Below, piece by piece: positions 24,393-33,387 of a stretch of DNA of 64,000 nt. How positions within the stretch are numbered: the stretch's first letter is position 1; the number at the start of each line of letters is the position of its first letter. Source of the stretch: Aldehydirespirator sp965221605. Its GTDB lineage: Bacteria > Actinomycetota > Acidimicrobiia > Acidimicrobiales > Aldehydirespiratoraceae. The position numbers and the translations under genes are program-made. The notes under the pieces are model-generated. The model made no database searches and was not told where the DNA came from. It saw nothing but the letters and a program-made list of their open reading frames with translations. The stretch spans positions 625,647 through 689,646 of the forward strand of contig CBDCSK010000014.1 in assembly GCA_965221605.1 (NCBI GenBank), written 5' to 3'.

Positions 24393-24610
24393 CTAGAAGA
24401 CGACGATCCGGTTGGTCCAGCGGCGGTTGGTGTGGGTGCGGAACCCAGCGAGCGCCGCCGGATACAAGCTGGCGAAGTCGTTGTCGAGGACTTGCATGTG
24501 GACGTCTCCCTCGAGGGCCCGCCGCCGGGTACCTGAGATGAGGTCTGCGATCTGGATGGCCTGCGAGGTGGTGGAGTCGGCGTAGTAGACGGTTGGGTGC
24601 AGCGGGAGCC
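24393..24610 (-). pseudogene. DUF3800-like C-terminal fragment
   Basis: In the frame ending at a TAG at 24393 the strand reads LHPTVYYADSTTSQAIQIAD, then LISGTRRRALEGDVHMQVLD. The DSxxSQAxQIADLISG pattern is the end of DUF3800 (RNase H-like) proteins. It is joined to a dehydrogenase fragment without an intact start, so both are broken. Confidence 0.6.
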
Positions 24611-25225
24611 GCCGGGGAGCTCCATCACCCGGGCGGTGTCGGGCGGGGCGGCCGGCAGGGACGCCACCAGCACGCCCCCTCGCTTGGCGGTGACGTCGAC
24701 CGTGCCGGGGCCGGTGGCGCGGGCCCGATGGGGCAGCATGTTGGTCTCGGCGACGACGGTGGGGGGCTCGATGGCCCGGCGGGCCACGATGGCGCCGCCG
24801 CCCTCACCCATCAGCAGCACCGTGTGGTCGGGGGTGGTGTGGGGGGCGATGGCCCGGACCCAGCGCTCGCGGGCGTCGCAAGGCGCCACCACCACGGCGA
24901 GCTCGGTGCCGGCGAGGGCCTCGGCGACCGAGTCGGCGACGTCGACCGGGTAGGTGTCGGCTTGACGCCCGCTGGTGCCGGCGCCGTGCTGGTCGCTCTC
25001 ACCGCTGGTGCCGTCGCCGTGCTGGTCGCCGTCGCCCCCGTCGCCCTCGCCATCCCCGTAGCCGGTGACGGTGATGCTGCCGGCGGCGCGGACCGATTCC
25101 AGGCTGGCCCGCTCGCCGGCGAGGTCGGCGACGAGGTCGGCCATCACGGTGTGGCGGCCGTGGCGGGACATGTCCGCGGCCACAGCCAGCGCCCCGGTAC
25201 CGGATCCTAGCACAGCCACCTTCAT
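24600..25225 (-). pseudogene. Opine/ketopantoate-type dehydrogenase N-terminal fragment
   Basis: ATG at 25225 with AAGGA upstream; MKVAVLGSGTGALAVAADMS is a Rossmann GxGxxG start. It continues through DSVAEALAGTELAVVVAP and NMLPHRARATGPGTVDVTAK, which resemble octopine/nopaline dehydrogenase-type proteins. A Gly/Asp-rich repeat (DGDQHGDGTSGESDQHGAGT) is inserted around residue 65-85. Around 24610 the frame passes into DUF3800-derived sequence, so the catalytic C-terminal domain is missing. Confidence 0.65.
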
Positions 25226-25400
25226 ATAGCGGTCCTTATATCAGTGGAGCCGTAGCGGTGGAGCCGGGATCTTGGTGTCGCTGCGGGTCAAGGACCGAGC
25301 GCAGTGATCGGGACTACCGACACCCACGTCGTCTCGACAGTAGGGATGCAGGCCTGTCCGGCAGTCCTGGGCCGGCTCGCTGGTTGCTAGCGGGATCGAC

Positions 25401-25419
25401 TGACATTAGTTTGATGTCA
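25401..25419 (+). promoter_or_regulatory. Inverted-repeat operator of the RHH/RelE module
   Basis: TGACAT (25401-25406) and ATGTCA (25414-25419) form an inverted repeat, with further GATGTC sites just downstream. It lies 40 bp before the antitoxin start, as expected for ribbon-helix-helix autorepression. Confidence 0.65.
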
Positions 25420-25458
25420 AGCGATGTCGATTGACTTCCAGTCAGCGAAGGAGTCAGC

Positions 25459-25680
25459 ATGAGCCAGATCACCGCCCGGGTCCCCGATGAGCTCGTCGAG
25501 GCCCTCGATGCGGCCGCTGAGGATTTGAAGCGCAGCCGGGCCGACATCATCCGCCACGCCTTGGAGCGCTACTTGGAGGACTACGACGATCTCGATGTGG
25601 CCCTTGAGCGGCTGCGAGACCCAGCCGACCCGGTACTCGACTGGGACGAGGTCCGACAAGAGCTGCTCAGTTCGGATTGA
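25459..25680 (+). CDS. CopG/RHH-family antitoxin
   Basis: 73 residues: MSQITARVPDELVEALDAAA, then EDLKRSRADIIRHALERYLE, a classical ribbon-helix-helix domain. GAAGGAG lies upstream of the ATG. The acidic C-terminus (DPVLDWDEVRQELLSSD) should wrap the toxin. It precedes a RelE/ParE toxin by 46 bases and an inverted repeat lies upstream, so it is the autoregulating antitoxin. Confidence 0.9.
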   Translation: MSQITARVPDELVEALDAAAEDLKRSRADIIRHALERYLEDYDDLDVALERLRDPADPVLDWDEVRQELLSSD

Positions 25681-25726
25681 TCGCCTCGCGGCCCGAGGAC
25701 GCGAGATGGCACCGGGGCCGTAGACG

Positions 25727-25990
25727 ATGGCCGCATACTCAGTCCGGATCAAGCGCAGCGCCACCCGAGACCTGGCGCAGATTGCTCGCCAGGATCGCGA
25801 GCGCATCGTGTACGCCATCGATCGTCTCGGCGAGCAGCCGCATGCGGGCTACCCGCTCAAGGGTGCCTTGCGGGGCCTTCGCCGCATACGCGTCGGCGAC
25901 TACAGGGTCATCTACGAAGTGCTCGACAATGAACTGGTGGTCCTCGTTGTTCGAGTCGCCCACCGCCGAGAGGCCTATCGCCGCCGCTAG
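25727..25990 (+). CDS. RelE/ParE-family toxin
   Basis: 87 residues: MAAYSVRIKRSATRDLAQIA, then LKGALRGLRRIRVGDYRVIY and VVRVAHRREAYRRR. This is the compact RelE/ParE fold with the basic C-terminal residues used by ribosome-dependent RNases (R in DYRVIYEV and the final HRREAYRRR). Intact and full length. Whether it is an mRNA interferase or a gyrase inhibitor cannot be told from sequence. Confidence 0.9.
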   Translation: MAAYSVRIKRSATRDLAQIARQDRERIVYAIDRLGEQPHAGYPLKGALRGLRRIRVGDYRVIYEVLDNELVVLVVRVAHRREAYRRR

Positions 25991-26139
25991 AACGGCAGAC
26001 CGGTAGGAACTCGCCAACTGAAGACGTCGGCCTGCTGCCCATGCCGGACCGATCCGCCTCCTCGGCGTTCTTCCAAGTCGTCAACACCCGCTACCAACGC
26101 GGCCACCCCATAGGGCCGGAGGTGCAGGGCCGGAGGTGC

Positions 26140-26425
26140 ATCCCCAAGCGGCGCATCCCCAAGCGGCGCATCCCCAAGCGGCGCATCCCCCCCGGCGGTG
26201 CATCCCCAAGCGGCGCATCCCCAAGCGGCGCATCCCCCCCGGCGGTGCATCCCCAAGCGGCGCGTCCCCAAGCGGCGCATCCCCCGGCGGTGCGTCCCCA
26301 AGCGGCGCATCCCCCGGCGGTGCGTCCCCCCGGCGGTGCATCCCCCGGCGGTGCGTCCCCCCGGCGGTGCATCCCCCGGCGGTGCGTCCCCCCGGCGGTG
26401 CGTCCCCCCGGCGGTGCATCCCCAT
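26140..26425. repeat. 15-bp minisatellite upstream of the DUF222 gene
   Basis: About 19 copies of a 15-bp unit in two interleaved versions, CCCCAAGCGGCGCAT and CCCCCGGCGGTGCRT. The first version dominates on the left and the second on the right. All six frames stay open across it, giving KRRIP, QAAHP, GASPS or GDAPL repeats, so open frames here mean little. It ends about 75 bp before the start of the HNH gene. Confidence 0.85.
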
Positions 26426-26500
26426 TCTTGTAGGCGGGTTCCTGGGCTGGGCTCTTGGGAACTTTCAGTCTTTGTCATACCTCTGTGGCATAGTCTGTGC

Positions 26501-28363
26501 ATGGTCATTACCGGAGCTCAGACCCAGGCTGAAGTGGCCGAAGCGGCCGTCACCCGGATGCTGGCGTCAGTCGGCGACTGCAGTGCCGCGGAGCTTCGCC
26601 GCGACCTGGAGACGTCCAAGGCGATCGAGTCGAAGCTCGCCGCCTACCAGGCACGGGCGGCCGCAGCGCTCGCCGCACTGGAGCGCCACGGCGACGGCGG
26701 TGCCGGGGTGCTGCGCCATGCGACCGGCATGTCACGGCGCCAGGCGGAGAGCCAGGCCCGCACCGCTCGGGTTCTCGAGGACATGCCCGGCGTGCGGGAG
26801 GCGCTGGAGTCGGGCCGGGTGTCGTTCGCCAACGCGGCCCGGCTGGCGCAGGCCGCCGAGGGGGTCGAGGCCGGCGCCGTGGAGGCCGACGCTTCCCTGC
26901 TGGCCAAGGCCGAGTCGATGACCGACGACCAGTTCGCCCGGGAGGCACGCCGGTGGACGGCGAGCCATCAGGCCGACCGCGGTGAGGCCGACTACCAGCG
27001 GCGGCGGGCTCGGCGCTGGTTGCGTCTGTGGGACGGCGACGGCGGCATGACCCAGCTGCGGGGCGAGCTCGACCCGGTCACCGGCGAGCGGATCCGCAAC
27101 CGGCTCGAGGCCGAGGCCCGCCGCCTGCGCCGTAGTGACGCCTCGGGCTCGGGCTCGGAGGCTGGGGGCGGCGGCGAGGGCGAGGACGGCGGCCGGGACG
27201 GCAAGCGCAGCTTCGCCCAGGCCATGGCCGACGCCCTAGACGGCCTAACCGACGTAGGAAGCGGCGTCGGCCGTGTCGCCGGCGGCAGCGCGGGAGGCAG
27301 GGACCCCGCCGAAGGCAGCGACCCCGACCCAGCCGGCAGCAACCTCGGAGACAGCGACCGCACCGGAGACAGCGACCCCGACCCAGCCGGCAGCAACCTC
27401 GGAGACAGCGACCGCACCGGAGACAGCGACCCCGACCCAGCCGGCAGCAACCTCGGAGACAGCGACCGCACCGGAGACAGCGACCCCGACCCAGCCGGCA
27501 GCAACCTCGGAGACAGCGACCGCACCGGAGACAGCGACCCCGACCCAGCCGGCAGCAACCTCGGAGACAGCGACCGCACCGGAGACAGCGACCCCGACCC
27601 AGCCGGCAGCAACGGCACCAGCCGCGGCGCAGACGGCAAGGGCAGCCCAACCAGAAGCAACGGCACCGGCGGCCAGGCCAGCGACAACCACACCGGCAAG
27701 CCGGCGACAGACAGCGCTGGCGCCCCCGCCAGAACCAACGGCACCGGCAACGGCTCGACCACACCCGACGACGACACCACCAACGACAACAGCAGCGACC
27801 CCAGCAGCCCACCGAGAAGCAGCGGCACGAACGGCTCCGCTACCAAGGGCAGAACGAGAAGCGGATCGGACAGCGACGGTGTCTGCGATTGCGGTCGCAA
27901 GAAGCGCGGCGGCCGGCCGATTGCGGACATCGCTGTCGTCTCCCACGTCGACACCGTCACCGGTGAACTGGTGTCGCAGCTGGCCACCGGGGAGCCTCTG
28001 CCCCCGAGCGTGCTTGACCTGCTCTCCTGCAACGCCGCCCTCACCGGTGTGCTCTACGACACTGCGGGCACTCCGCTGTGGCAGGGCACCACCAAGCGCA
28101 CCGCCACCGCCGCTCAGCTCAAAGCGCTCATCGCCCGCGACGGCGGTTGCATCGGCTGTGGCTGCCATCCAGCCCTGTGCCAGGCCCACCACATCAGACC
28201 CGTCTGTCGGGGAGGCCTCACCACCATCGCCAACATGACGCTGCTGTGCTGGCACTGCCACAACAAGGTCCACCACAACCAGTGGCAGGTGCTACGCCGC
28301 AACGGGCGCCTCGTGCTGGAGCCCCCCGTCCGCACCCGCTGGGGCCCAGCCCGTGCCCCCTGA
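26501..28363 (+). CDS. DUF222/HNH endonuclease-type protein with internal repeats
   Basis: 620 residues. I choose ATG 26501 (MVITGAQTQAEVAEAAVTRM); the longer frame upstream is only minisatellite. There is no Shine-Dalgarno sequence, so a leaderless mRNA is possible. Residues 1-210 are the alpha-helical DUF222 domain. About 270-375 is an 18-residue repeat (GDSDPDPAGSNLGDSDRT), followed by a Ser/Thr/Asn-rich linker. The C-terminus is an HNH module: CIGCGCHPALCQAHHIRPVC and MTLLCWHCHNKVHHNQW. Such proteins are frequent and multicopy in actinobacteria; the substrate is unknown. Confidence 0.85.
   Translation: MVITGAQTQAEVAEAAVTRMLASVGDCSAAELRRDLETSKAIESKLAAYQARAAAALAALERHGDGGAGVLRHATGMSRRQAESQARTARVLEDMPGVREALESGRVSFANAARLAQAAEGVEAGAVEADASLLAKAESMTDDQFAREARRWTASHQADRGEADYQRRRARRWLRLWDGDGGMTQLRGELDPVTGERIRNRLEAEARRLRRSDASGSGSEAGGGGEGEDGGRDGKRSFAQAMADALDGLTDVGSGVGRVAGGSAGGRDPAEGSDPDPAGSNLGDSDRTGDSDPDPAGSNLGDSDRTGDSDPDPAGSNLGDSDRTGDSDPDPAGSNLGDSDRTGDSDPDPAGSNLGDSDRTGDSDPDPAGSNGTSRGADGKGSPTRSNGTGGQASDNHTGKPATDSAGAPARTNGTGNGSTTPDDDTTNDNSSDPSSPPRSSGTNGSATKGRTRSGSDSDGVCDCGRKKRGGRPIADIAVVSHVDTVTGELVSQLATGEPLPPSVLDLLSCNAALTGVLYDTAGTPLWQGTTKRTATAAQLKALIARDGGCIGCGCHPALCQAHHIRPVCRGGLTTIANMTLLCWHCHNKVHHNQWQVLRRNGRLVLEPPVRTRWGPARAP
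27315..27612 (+). repeat. 54-bp tandem repeat inside the HNH gene
   Basis: GACCCCGACCCAGCCGGCAG recurs every 54 bp from 27320 to 27590, with copies identical or nearly so. It encodes an acidic 18-residue linker unit. Sequence identity implies recent expansion or gene conversion. Confidence 0.9.
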
Positions 28364-28429
28364 TGGTCGTGGTCGTGCGGCGCGGTGTGGCTCGCATCGC
28401 CGGAGTCGGGGGCCAGCGGCACCGCCGGG

Positions 28430-28720
28430 GCGAGGCCTACAGCCGGGGCGAGACCTACAGCCGGGACCCCGTCCCATCGCCAGCCGCCGAGGCGGGCAAC
28501 ACCACCGGGGCGAGGCCTACAGCCGGGACCCGTCCCATCGCCAGCCGCCGAGGCGGGCAACACCACCGGGGCGAGGCCTACAGCCGGGACCCGTCCCATC
28601 GCCGGGGCCGGTGCGAGCCAGCCCCCGCCTTCGCGGCGTGGCGCGAGCCCGCGTTCAGGCCCAAGTCCCATCGCCGGGGCCGGTGCGAGCCAGCCCCCGC
28701 CTCACCCCCACATCGCCGAA
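28430..28720. repeat. 61-bp tandem repeat after the HNH gene
   Basis: GCGAGGCCTACAGCCGGGAC with its flanks recurs at 28448, 28510 and 28571. A second unit, CCCATCGCCGGGGCCGGTGC, occurs at about 28598 and 28668. No gene is supported between 28364 and 28952 despite open frames. Confidence 0.75.
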
Positions 28721-28952
28721 CACCGGGGGCGACGCCCGTCACGGGGCGCCAGTCGGCCAGCAGCCCGGACGGGCTCGGGCGCCGGGCGCTGATCGGCCGG
28801 CTTGACCGACAGGTCAGGTACTGATCCAGCCAGACCTTCGGGCAGCCGGAGCGGTCATTCGTTTCTTGACAATCCAACCGTGACGTCGAAGGCGCGCGGA
28901 CGTGGCCGTCGGCGGAGTCACCGTCGGTGAAGCGGGGTCGTAGCCTCGGGGC

Positions 28953-29465
28953 ATGGGTCCTCGCGGGACGGACGACGTGGTGATCCGGCTGGCCACCGTG
29001 GCCGACGCCGAGGCGATCCGCCGGATCTACAACCACGAGGTGGAGCACACCACCCACACGTTCGACCTCGTGCCCCGCTCGTTGGAGGACCAGCAGGCCT
29101 GGCTGCGCGACCGGGAGGGCGCCCTCGGGGTGGTGGTGGCCCAGGTCGGTAGCGAGGTGCTGGGGTTCGCCTCGCTCAGCGAGTACCGGCCCCGGGCGGC
29201 CTACCGGACCTCGGTGGAGTCCAGCGTGTACGTGGACGGGTCTGCTCGGGGTCAGGGGATCGGCCAGCGGCTCATGCAGGAGCTGGTGCGGGTGGCCGAG
29301 GCCAGGGGCTTCCACACCATGATCGCCCGCATCGCCGGCGGGCACGAGGCGTCGGTCAACCTGCACCAGGCGGTCGGGTTCGAGATCGTGGGCACCGAGC
29401 GGGAAGTGGGCCGCAAGTTCGGAGGCTGGCTCGACATCGTCGTGATGCAGCGAATGCTCCCCTGA
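28953..29465 (+). CDS. GNAT N-acetyltransferase (phosphinothricin/methionine-sulfone type)
   Basis: 170 residues. VIRLATVADAEAIRRIYNHE opens a GNAT fold. SSVYVDGSARGQGIGQRLMQ is the acetyl-CoA-binding R/QxxGxG/A loop, and VNLHQAVGFEIVGTEREVGR is the conserved C-terminal part of the Pat/MddA subgroup, which acetylates the amino group of small amino-acid-like compounds. The start is ATG 28953; GTG 28980 is possible. The gene stands alone between a repeat region and the second HipBA locus. Confidence 0.85.
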   Translation: MGPRGTDDVVIRLATVADAEAIRRIYNHEVEHTTHTFDLVPRSLEDQQAWLRDREGALGVVVAQVGSEVLGFASLSEYRPRAAYRTSVESSVYVDGSARGQGIGQRLMQELVRVAEARGFHTMIARIAGGHEASVNLHQAVGFEIVGTEREVGRKFGGWLDIVVMQRMLP

Positions 29466-29513
29466 ACCCGCCCGGTCACTCCCCACCCTAACGGGCAGCC
29501 GTGGAGGCTCTGG

Positions 29514-29606
29514 TTCGCCTATAGGCGAATAATGTGGGATCAGCTCGGATTTTCGTATATGAGCGAAGTTTCGCTGTATGATGGCAGTATTCGCCTATCA
29601 GCGAAT
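29514..29606 (+). promoter_or_regulatory. Three operator sites of HipBA locus 2
   Basis: A perfect 16-bp palindrome TTCGCCTATAGGCGAA (29514-29529) is followed by AGCGAAGTTTCGCT (29562-29575) and ATTCGC-N6-GCGAAT (29589-29606). All share the TTCGC/GCGAA half-site. They precede the antitoxin start at 29634 and fit cooperative autorepression by HipB. Confidence 0.8.
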
Positions 29607-29633
29607 CTGACGCTACCCGGGGAAGGCACTACC

Positions 29634-29936
29634 GTGCAGATGAACCCGCACCCCATCGAGGTGCTCGGCTCCGACCTGCGAGAGCTGGGTGCGCTGTCGC
29701 GTGTCTTCGCCCGGCGCCGCCGCGATCTGGGCCTTACCCAGAGACAGGTGTCCGATGCCTGCGGGGTGTCGGTGCAGTGGCTGTCGGAGTTCGAGAACGC
29801 CAAGGGAGACTTCGGCCTGCTCCGGGTGATGCGGGTGGCGGCGGTGCTCAGCCTGTCGCTGGCCGTACACCAGCGGCCCGTCACCGACATCGACCGGGTG
29901 TTCGAGCACATAGGCGCTAGCCGGCGGCCGCAATGA
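29634..29936 (+). CDS. HipB-like antitoxin (XRE), locus 2
   Basis: 100 residues from GTG 29634 (GGAAGG seven bases upstream); ATG 29640 is the alternative. The helix-turn-helix is RRRDLGLTQRQVSDACGVSV, then QWLSEFENAKGDFGL. The stop overlaps the HipA start by 4 bases (ATGA at 29933). Three symmetric operator sites lie upstream, giving the usual self-repressed module. Confidence 0.9.
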   Translation: MQMNPHPIEVLGSDLRELGALSRVFARRRRDLGLTQRQVSDACGVSVQWLSEFENAKGDFGLLRVMRVAAVLSLSLAVHQRPVTDIDRVFEHIGASRRPQ

Positions 29937-31237
29937 GCACGAGCGAGTTGACCGTGTTGATGTCGGGCCAGACGGCCGGGCGTGTGACCTGCCCGGCTGC
30001 CGGCGGGCCGCTGGTGTTCACCTACGACGAGTCCTACGCCAGCGGGCCCGCGGCCGTGCCGCTGTCGTTGAGCATGCCGTTGGCGCGGAGGCGCTACGCG
30101 GACGCCAGAGTGCAGGGCTGGCTGGAGGGGCTGTTGCCCGGACACTCCCGGGTGCGCAGCCACTGGGCCGCCAAGTACGCCGCCGCCTCGGTCGAGCCGT
30201 TCGACCTGCTAGCCACCAGAGTCGGGCTCGAGTGCGCCGGAGCGGTGCAGTTCTGCGGCCCGGAGACCCTCGCCGACGCCCAGCGACCCGGAGATGTCAA
30301 CTGGTTGACGCCCGCACAGACCGAGGAGATGGTCGACGACATGGTGCGCGATGCCTGGCTGTGGGGGCGCCAGCTGCGCGTCAGCGCCTTCAGCCTCGCG
30401 GGAGCGTTCACCAAGACCGCCCTGTACAGGGACGACTCCGAAGGCCGCCGATGGGGCGAGCCGCAGGGCTCGCACCCGTCGACGCACATTCTCAAGGTCC
30501 CGATGCCGGGCGAGCCCGAGCAGTCCATCAACGAGCACCTGTGCCTCACGACGGCCCGCTACTCGGGGCTCGACGCCGCCGTGACCGAGTTGCAGACATG
30601 GGCGGGCCACACCGTGGTGATCGTGACCCGCTTCGACCGGATCCGCGACGCCGCGGGCGAGCTGCGCCGCGTCCACCAGGAGGACCTCCACCAGGCGGTC
30701 GGCGACTACCGGGCGTCGATCTATCAGCGGGCCAGCACCGGCCGCGCCCCGGGCCACGACCCGGCCCGGCTGGCCCGGCTGCTGCGGGACCATTCCACCG
30801 AGCCCGCCCGCGACATAGAGGCCTTCTTCGACGCGCTGGCCTTCAACTGGCTGGTCTGCAACACCGACGCCCACTCCAAGAACTACAGCATCCTCCTCGG
30901 ACCCAACGCAGCACGGCTCGCACCGCTCTATGACATCTGGTCGATCATGGCTGGGGACCCGCACCACCACCAGTCGCACTCGCTGGCCATGTCCGCCCTC
31001 GCCGACCCGCGCATCCTCGCAGCCAACAACCCGCAGGCATGGCGGGCGACCGCGGCGGCGGTGGGGCTCGACCCGTCCGAAGGCGTCGACCGGGTGGAGC
31101 GGATCTCGGGCGCCGTGCCCGAAGCGTTCGAGCGTGCCGTCTCGGAGCTCGACCCCCAGTATCGAGCGGCCCAGGTGGTCGCCACCCTCTCGTCAATGAT
31201 CCCCACCCGAGCCTCCACCTGCCTAACCCCCGTGTGA
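29933..31237 (+). CDS. HipA-family kinase toxin, locus 2
   Basis: 434 residues. FSLAGAFTKTAL carries the loop Ser at residue 154, though the usual GAQPK is GAFTK here. STHILKVP is the nucleotide-binding part. NTDAHSKNYS and LAPLYDIWS provide the catalytic and metal-binding Asp residues. It is only distantly related to the HipA at 17641, so these are independent loci. The stop lies about 95 bp before the IS1380-type element. Confidence 0.9.
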   Translation: MSTSELTVLMSGQTAGRVTCPAAGGPLVFTYDESYASGPAAVPLSLSMPLARRRYADARVQGWLEGLLPGHSRVRSHWAAKYAAASVEPFDLLATRVGLECAGAVQFCGPETLADAQRPGDVNWLTPAQTEEMVDDMVRDAWLWGRQLRVSAFSLAGAFTKTALYRDDSEGRRWGEPQGSHPSTHILKVPMPGEPEQSINEHLCLTTARYSGLDAAVTELQTWAGHTVVIVTRFDRIRDAAGELRRVHQEDLHQAVGDYRASIYQRASTGRAPGHDPARLARLLRDHSTEPARDIEAFFDALAFNWLVCNTDAHSKNYSILLGPNAARLAPLYDIWSIMAGDPHHHQSHSLAMSALADPRILAANNPQAWRATAAAVGLDPSEGVDRVERISGAVPEAFERAVSELDPQYRAAQVVATLSSMIPTRASTCLTPV

Positions 31238-31332
31238 CGTCCTCCGCCGCATCGCGTCGTAATGGGGTAATCACAGCCGTTCTAAGGCCCGAACACCTTC
31301 GGGCTCGCTGCCTATGACGTCGAGCCTCGAGT

Positions 31333-32962
31333 CTTAGCCTGGATCCACCGGCGCGGTGAGGTTTGTGGGGTTGGCGCGTCCACCGGAAAGGCCTCCTGAC
31401 ATGGGAGAATGCTGTTTGAGTCAACAGTGATTCTGGCCATGTGAGGAGGCACTTCCTGTGAGCAGCGTAGCGGGTGGTATCGACGGGATCGAGGCGGTGT
31501 TCGACGACGCTTCGCTGGTGGCCGATGCGGGGCTGCTGTTGGCGGGCACGGTGATGGGCCGGCTGGGTTTGGAGGCGCTCATCGACGATGCGGTGCGCCC
31601 GCCCGCGGCGGGCCGTGGGTCCGGGGCGAAGGCGCTGTCGGTGGTGGCGTCGATGCTGGTGGGCGGCTCGTTCATCGGCGACGCCGACAGGCTGCGGGCC
31701 GGGTCCGCTTCGGCGGTGCTGGGCTTTGAGCCTGCGGCGCCGTCGACGTTGGGGACGTGGCTGCGGTCCTTCACCTGGGGCCATGTGCGCCAGTTCGACC
31801 GCGCCCTGGAGCTGGCGCTCAGCCGGGCGTGGTCTTCGGGCGCGGCGCCGGCAGCGGCGGAGATGACGGTGGATCTGGACTCCACGGTCTGTGAGGTCCA
31901 CGGCAAGTCCAAGCAGGGCGCGGCCTACGGCCACACCAAGGTTTGGGGCTACCACCCGCTGGCGGCGACCCGGGACGACACCGGCGAGGTGCTCCACGCC
32001 AGGATGCGGTCGGGGTCCTCCCAGCGCGGCCATGTCCGCTTCGCCGCGGAGACCCTGGCCCGCCTCGGACGCCTCGCGCCGGGCACGAAGCTCACCGTGC
32101 GCGCCGACGCCGGGTTCTTCTCCTACGCGCTGATCGCAAAGCTCGACACATACAAGGCCCGCTGGTCGGTCACGATCCCACAGAACGCCAAAGTCAAAGC
32201 AGCCATCGACGGCATCGACGAGACCGCCTGGACGCCGATCGCCTACCCCGACGGGGAAGCCCAGGTCGCCGAGTGCGCCATCACAACGAGCCGCCGCGAC
32301 CCCTGTGGCCCCCGAAAGCTGCGCCTCGTGGTGCGCCGCACCCGACTCCCAGAAGGCCCCCAACGCGAGCTGTGGCCCGACTGGCGCCACCACGCGTTCA
32401 TCACGAACAGAGACGACCTCGACACCGAAACCGCCGACGCCTACCACCGCGGCCACGCCCGAGTCGAGCTCGCCATCAGAGACCTCAAAGACAACGGCCT
32501 CGCCCACTGCCCCTCCGGAAGGTTCTTCGCCAACGCCGCCCACCTCGCCTGCGCCGTGCTGGCCCACAACCTCACCCGCTGGACCGCACGACTCGGACAC
32601 ACACAGCACCCCGAACGGCTCACCGCAGCCGCCACCGTCCGCCGGCGGCTGCTCGCCGTGCCCGGACGCCTCGTCAACCACAGCCACCGACACAAACTCC
32701 GCCTCCCGCTCAACTGGCCCTGGGCACACCAATTCACCGCCGCGCTCACACACACCCGCAACCTCCCCCAACTCATCTGAACCCCCAGCCCCGGGCCCGG
32801 CGCCACCCAGAACACACCCCCCTGAGCGCCACAAACCAGCCCAGTCCCAACCGCCGGCCCAACACGCCCCAACAACACCCGCCGCACCCCAACCAGCCAA
32901 ACACCCCCACAAACACCCCGACCAGCCCACCCCGACCAGCCCATCGGTGGATTCAGGCTTAG
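31333..32962 (+). mobile_element. IS1380-type insertion sequence
   Basis: An 18-bp terminal inverted repeat with two mismatches bounds the transposase gene: CTTAGCCTGGATCCACCG at 31333-31350 and the complement of CTAAGCCTGAATCCACCG at 32945-32962. The true tips may lie a few bases further out. I could not settle a target duplication. One full-length transposase and no passenger gene. It separates HipBA locus 2 from a Phd/toxin module. Confidence 0.8.
31458..32780 (+). CDS. IS1380-family transposase
   Basis: 440 residues. The DDE-type core is visible: VDLDSTVCEVHGKSKQGAAY (first Asp), LTVRADAGFFSYALIAKL (second Asp) and GHARVELAIRDLKDNGLAHC (Glu in the YREN-like region). Length fits the family. 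GAGGAGGCAC precedes the start codon at 31458. Intact, so the element may still be active. Confidence 0.9.
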   Translation: MSSVAGGIDGIEAVFDDASLVADAGLLLAGTVMGRLGLEALIDDAVRPPAAGRGSGAKALSVVASMLVGGSFIGDADRLRAGSASAVLGFEPAAPSTLGTWLRSFTWGHVRQFDRALELALSRAWSSGAAPAAAEMTVDLDSTVCEVHGKSKQGAAYGHTKVWGYHPLAATRDDTGEVLHARMRSGSSQRGHVRFAAETLARLGRLAPGTKLTVRADAGFFSYALIAKLDTYKARWSVTIPQNAKVKAAIDGIDETAWTPIAYPDGEAQVAECAITTSRRDPCGPRKLRLVVRRTRLPEGPQRELWPDWRHHAFITNRDDLDTETADAYHRGHARVELAIRDLKDNGLAHCPSGRFFANAAHLACAVLAHNLTRWTARLGHTQHPERLTAAATVRRRLLAVPGRLVNHSHRHKLRLPLNWPWAHQFTAALTHTRNLPQLI

Positions 32963-33031
32963 AGGTCTCTCGGTCGTCGGTGGGCCGACTGTCGGCGCGT
33001 TGATGGTGGCGCCTGTTGGTGTTGAGATTTG

Positions 33032-33381
33032 CTACTCGGTTGCTTTGGGGTGACCCGTATGGGCGGCGGTCATCCAGACCGTGCGGCTGGAGTTGTCGAT
33101 GCAGTACCAGATCCTTCCGCCTGCGGTGACCTCGTATTGCCACTGCTGCATCTCGGTGCCGTTCACCACCCGCTCGCCGAGCGAGTCCTTGTGTGAGCGG
33201 GTGTTGTCTCCGGCTGCGCTGGCGTGGGTCTTGTCGTGATGGCCTCCCACGCGGCTCGCGCGTTGCTTGGCGCTGTAGCGCAGATTTGCGCCCATCCTGA
33301 GGCTGCTGCGTTGTTGGCGAAGCGGAAGTCCCATCCGCCGGCCGCGGGAGGCGGCGCGACCCGGTCTCTGCGTCGTGGCAT
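33032..33381 (-). pseudogene. RelE-like toxin, frameshifted
   Basis: The N-terminal frame (GGWDFRFANNAAASGWAQIC, then ATAPSNARAAWEAITT) continues in the neighbouring frame as KTHASAAGDNTRSHKDSLGE and QQWQYEVTAGGRIWYCIDNS, ending TVWMTAAHTGHPKATE. Together they match small RNase-type toxins of the RelE superfamily. One base is missing near 33235. The intact antitoxin upstream ends 7 bases before this start, so the pair was once functional. Confidence 0.75.
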
Positions 33382-33387
33382 CCGCTG

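Noticed and set aside
27245..28276. Ala/Val- and Ser/Leu-rich frames antisense to the HNH gene
   Set aside because: They are translations of the 54-bp repeat in other frames; the sense frame carries DUF222 and HNH motifs.
26140..28620. Tandem arrays considered as CRISPR
   Set aside because: Units are contiguous without unique spacers, and no cas gene is present. They are minisatellites.
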